13,422 bases of DNA from JBOFLO01 sp051657905. GTDB taxonomy: Bacteria > Patescibacteriota > Gracilibacteria > UBA1369. The DNA lies in the NCBI GenBank assembly GCA_051657905.1, contig JBOFLO010000068.1, positions 1 through 13,422 on the forward strand. Direction: 5' to 3'. Shown one piece after another: positions 12,883 to 13,422 of the stretch (position 1 is the first letter of the stretch; every line of letters starts with the position of its first letter). The position numbers and the translations under genes were made by a program. The notes beneath the pieces are model-generated. The model had not been told where the DNA came from and searched no databases. It saw only the letters and a list, made by a program, of their open reading frames with translations.

Positions 12883-13422
12883 ATGCGGAAATTATTGTCA
12901 TTTTTCATGTTAGCGAGTTTGGGAGGAGTGTTCTCTTCTTCTTTAGTTTTGGCTGCGGATACTGAACAAGCTTTGATGTTTGAAGATCAGATTAGTAGAG
13001 GGCAGGCAACCAGAATGGTGCTTGAACATTTTGATTTAAAGAATAAACATGCGGAATTTTTGAAAGATTGTCAGGAGGAAATTAATTTTTGTTTGCAAGA
13101 ATTCAGTGGAAGAAGTTTGTTTAGTGAAATAAAAGTTGATCCATTGGTACTATACCCGGACGTTTATCCAGCCTATCAATATTATGAGGATATAAATTTG
13201 GCTACGAAATTGGATTTGGTAAGAGGGTATTTTTTGGAAGAAAACAGTCCGTTTAGACCAGAACAGCCTATTAGCAAAGTGGAAGCTTTAAAAATAGCGC
13301 TTAATGCGGCCGGGGAATTAAAAGGTGAACAAAGATTCGAATATTCAGAATTTTCGCCTTTAAAAGCAGTGAATATCTTTAAAACCAATTATACAGCCCA
13401 AATCGACCTAAACGATCAGGCC
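12883..13422 (+). CDS. Exported SLH-like (S-layer homology) protein, C-terminus cut by window edge
   Basis: The frame opens at ATG 12883 and remains open to the last base, giving 180 residues. The first 25 form a signal peptide: MRKLLSFFMLASLGG, then a hydrophobic core ending SLVLAA before DTEQ. Next is a partial S-layer-like repeat (FEDQISRGQATRMVLEHF), then a better one from about residue 92: YPDVYPAYQYYEDINLATKL, DLVRGYFLEE, PFRPEQPISKVEALKIALNAAG, which has the SLH pattern of F/Y-x-DV, helix, xxGY, FRP and I-(S/T)-(R/K)-xEA. SLH domains bind cell-wall polymers and hold proteins at the surface. Two cysteines (CQEEINFC, near residues 63 and 70) between the repeats could form a disulphide. 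The protein probably continues well beyond the window. The promoter is strong; no clear Shine-Dalgarno sequence is visible. Confidence 0.82.
   Translation, partial: MRKLLSFFMLASLGGVFSSSLVLAADTEQALMFEDQISRGQATRMVLEHFDLKNKHAEFLKDCQEEINFCLQEFSGRSLFSEIKVDPLVLYPDVYPAYQYYEDINLATKLDLVRGYFLEENSPFRPEQPISKVEALKIALNAAGELKGEQRFEYSEFSPLKAVNIFKTNYTAQIDLNDQA

Overview
The window reads as a piece of a bacterial chromosome, most likely from the Candidate Phyla Radiation (Patescibacteria) or a similarly streamlined lineage. That placement is an inference from gene content (a DUF4012 protein, a PEGA-domain membrane protein, an SLH-like exported protein, tandem DUF881 proteins), tight gene packing, moderate-to-low GC and the absence of convincing Shine-Dalgarno sequences before most starts. 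The standard code fits: eight of the nine visible stops are TAA, one is TGA (murD2), and the long conserved genes have no in-frame TGA.

Layout. 1-833 (-): 5'-complete but window-truncated PEGA-domain membrane protein, overlapping the yraN-family gene (833-1195, -) by one base. A 161-bp divergent gap leads to dnaB (1357-2718, +). dnaB converges with a DUF4012 membrane protein (2731-4413, -), which directly follows lysS (4414-6018, -). Upstream of lysS lies a fusion of a PAP2 lipid phosphatase and a dolichol/phytol-kinase-like domain (6087-7283, -). Divergent from it is a four-gene + strand operon: murL-like epimerase (7412-8779), murD2-like ligase (8786-10201) and two overlapping DUF881 proteins (10234-10959, 10937-11590). 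It ends with no spacer against a convergent gene for a tail-anchored HTH_17 DNA-binding protein (11591-12292, -). A 590-bp non-coding stretch follows, then an SLH-like exported protein (12883 to the right edge, +).

How the genes fit together. Most of the window concerns the cell envelope: lipid-carrier phosphate cycling (PAP2/kinase), the peptidoglycan stem peptide (MurD2 adds L-Glu, MurL epimerises it to D-Glu), DUF881 membrane proteins of the kind found in Gram-positive division/cell-wall clusters, and surface proteins (DUF4012, SLH). DnaB and LysRS are the housekeeping genes.

The most unusual part is 11591-12792. A protein with an N-terminal MerR/excisionase-like HTH, a roughly 100-residue predicted coiled coil and a C-terminal membrane anchor is encoded next to a non-coding array of 19 exact TRGACA hexamers in 455 bp (17 on +, 2 on -). 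Many copies are spaced 10-12 bp apart, and the array contains a 32-bp imperfect palindrome at which motif orientation switches. I infer a candidate DNA-to-membrane tethering (centromere-like) or autoregulatory system. No such system is known to me, and binding of the protein to the array is not demonstrated by the sequence.
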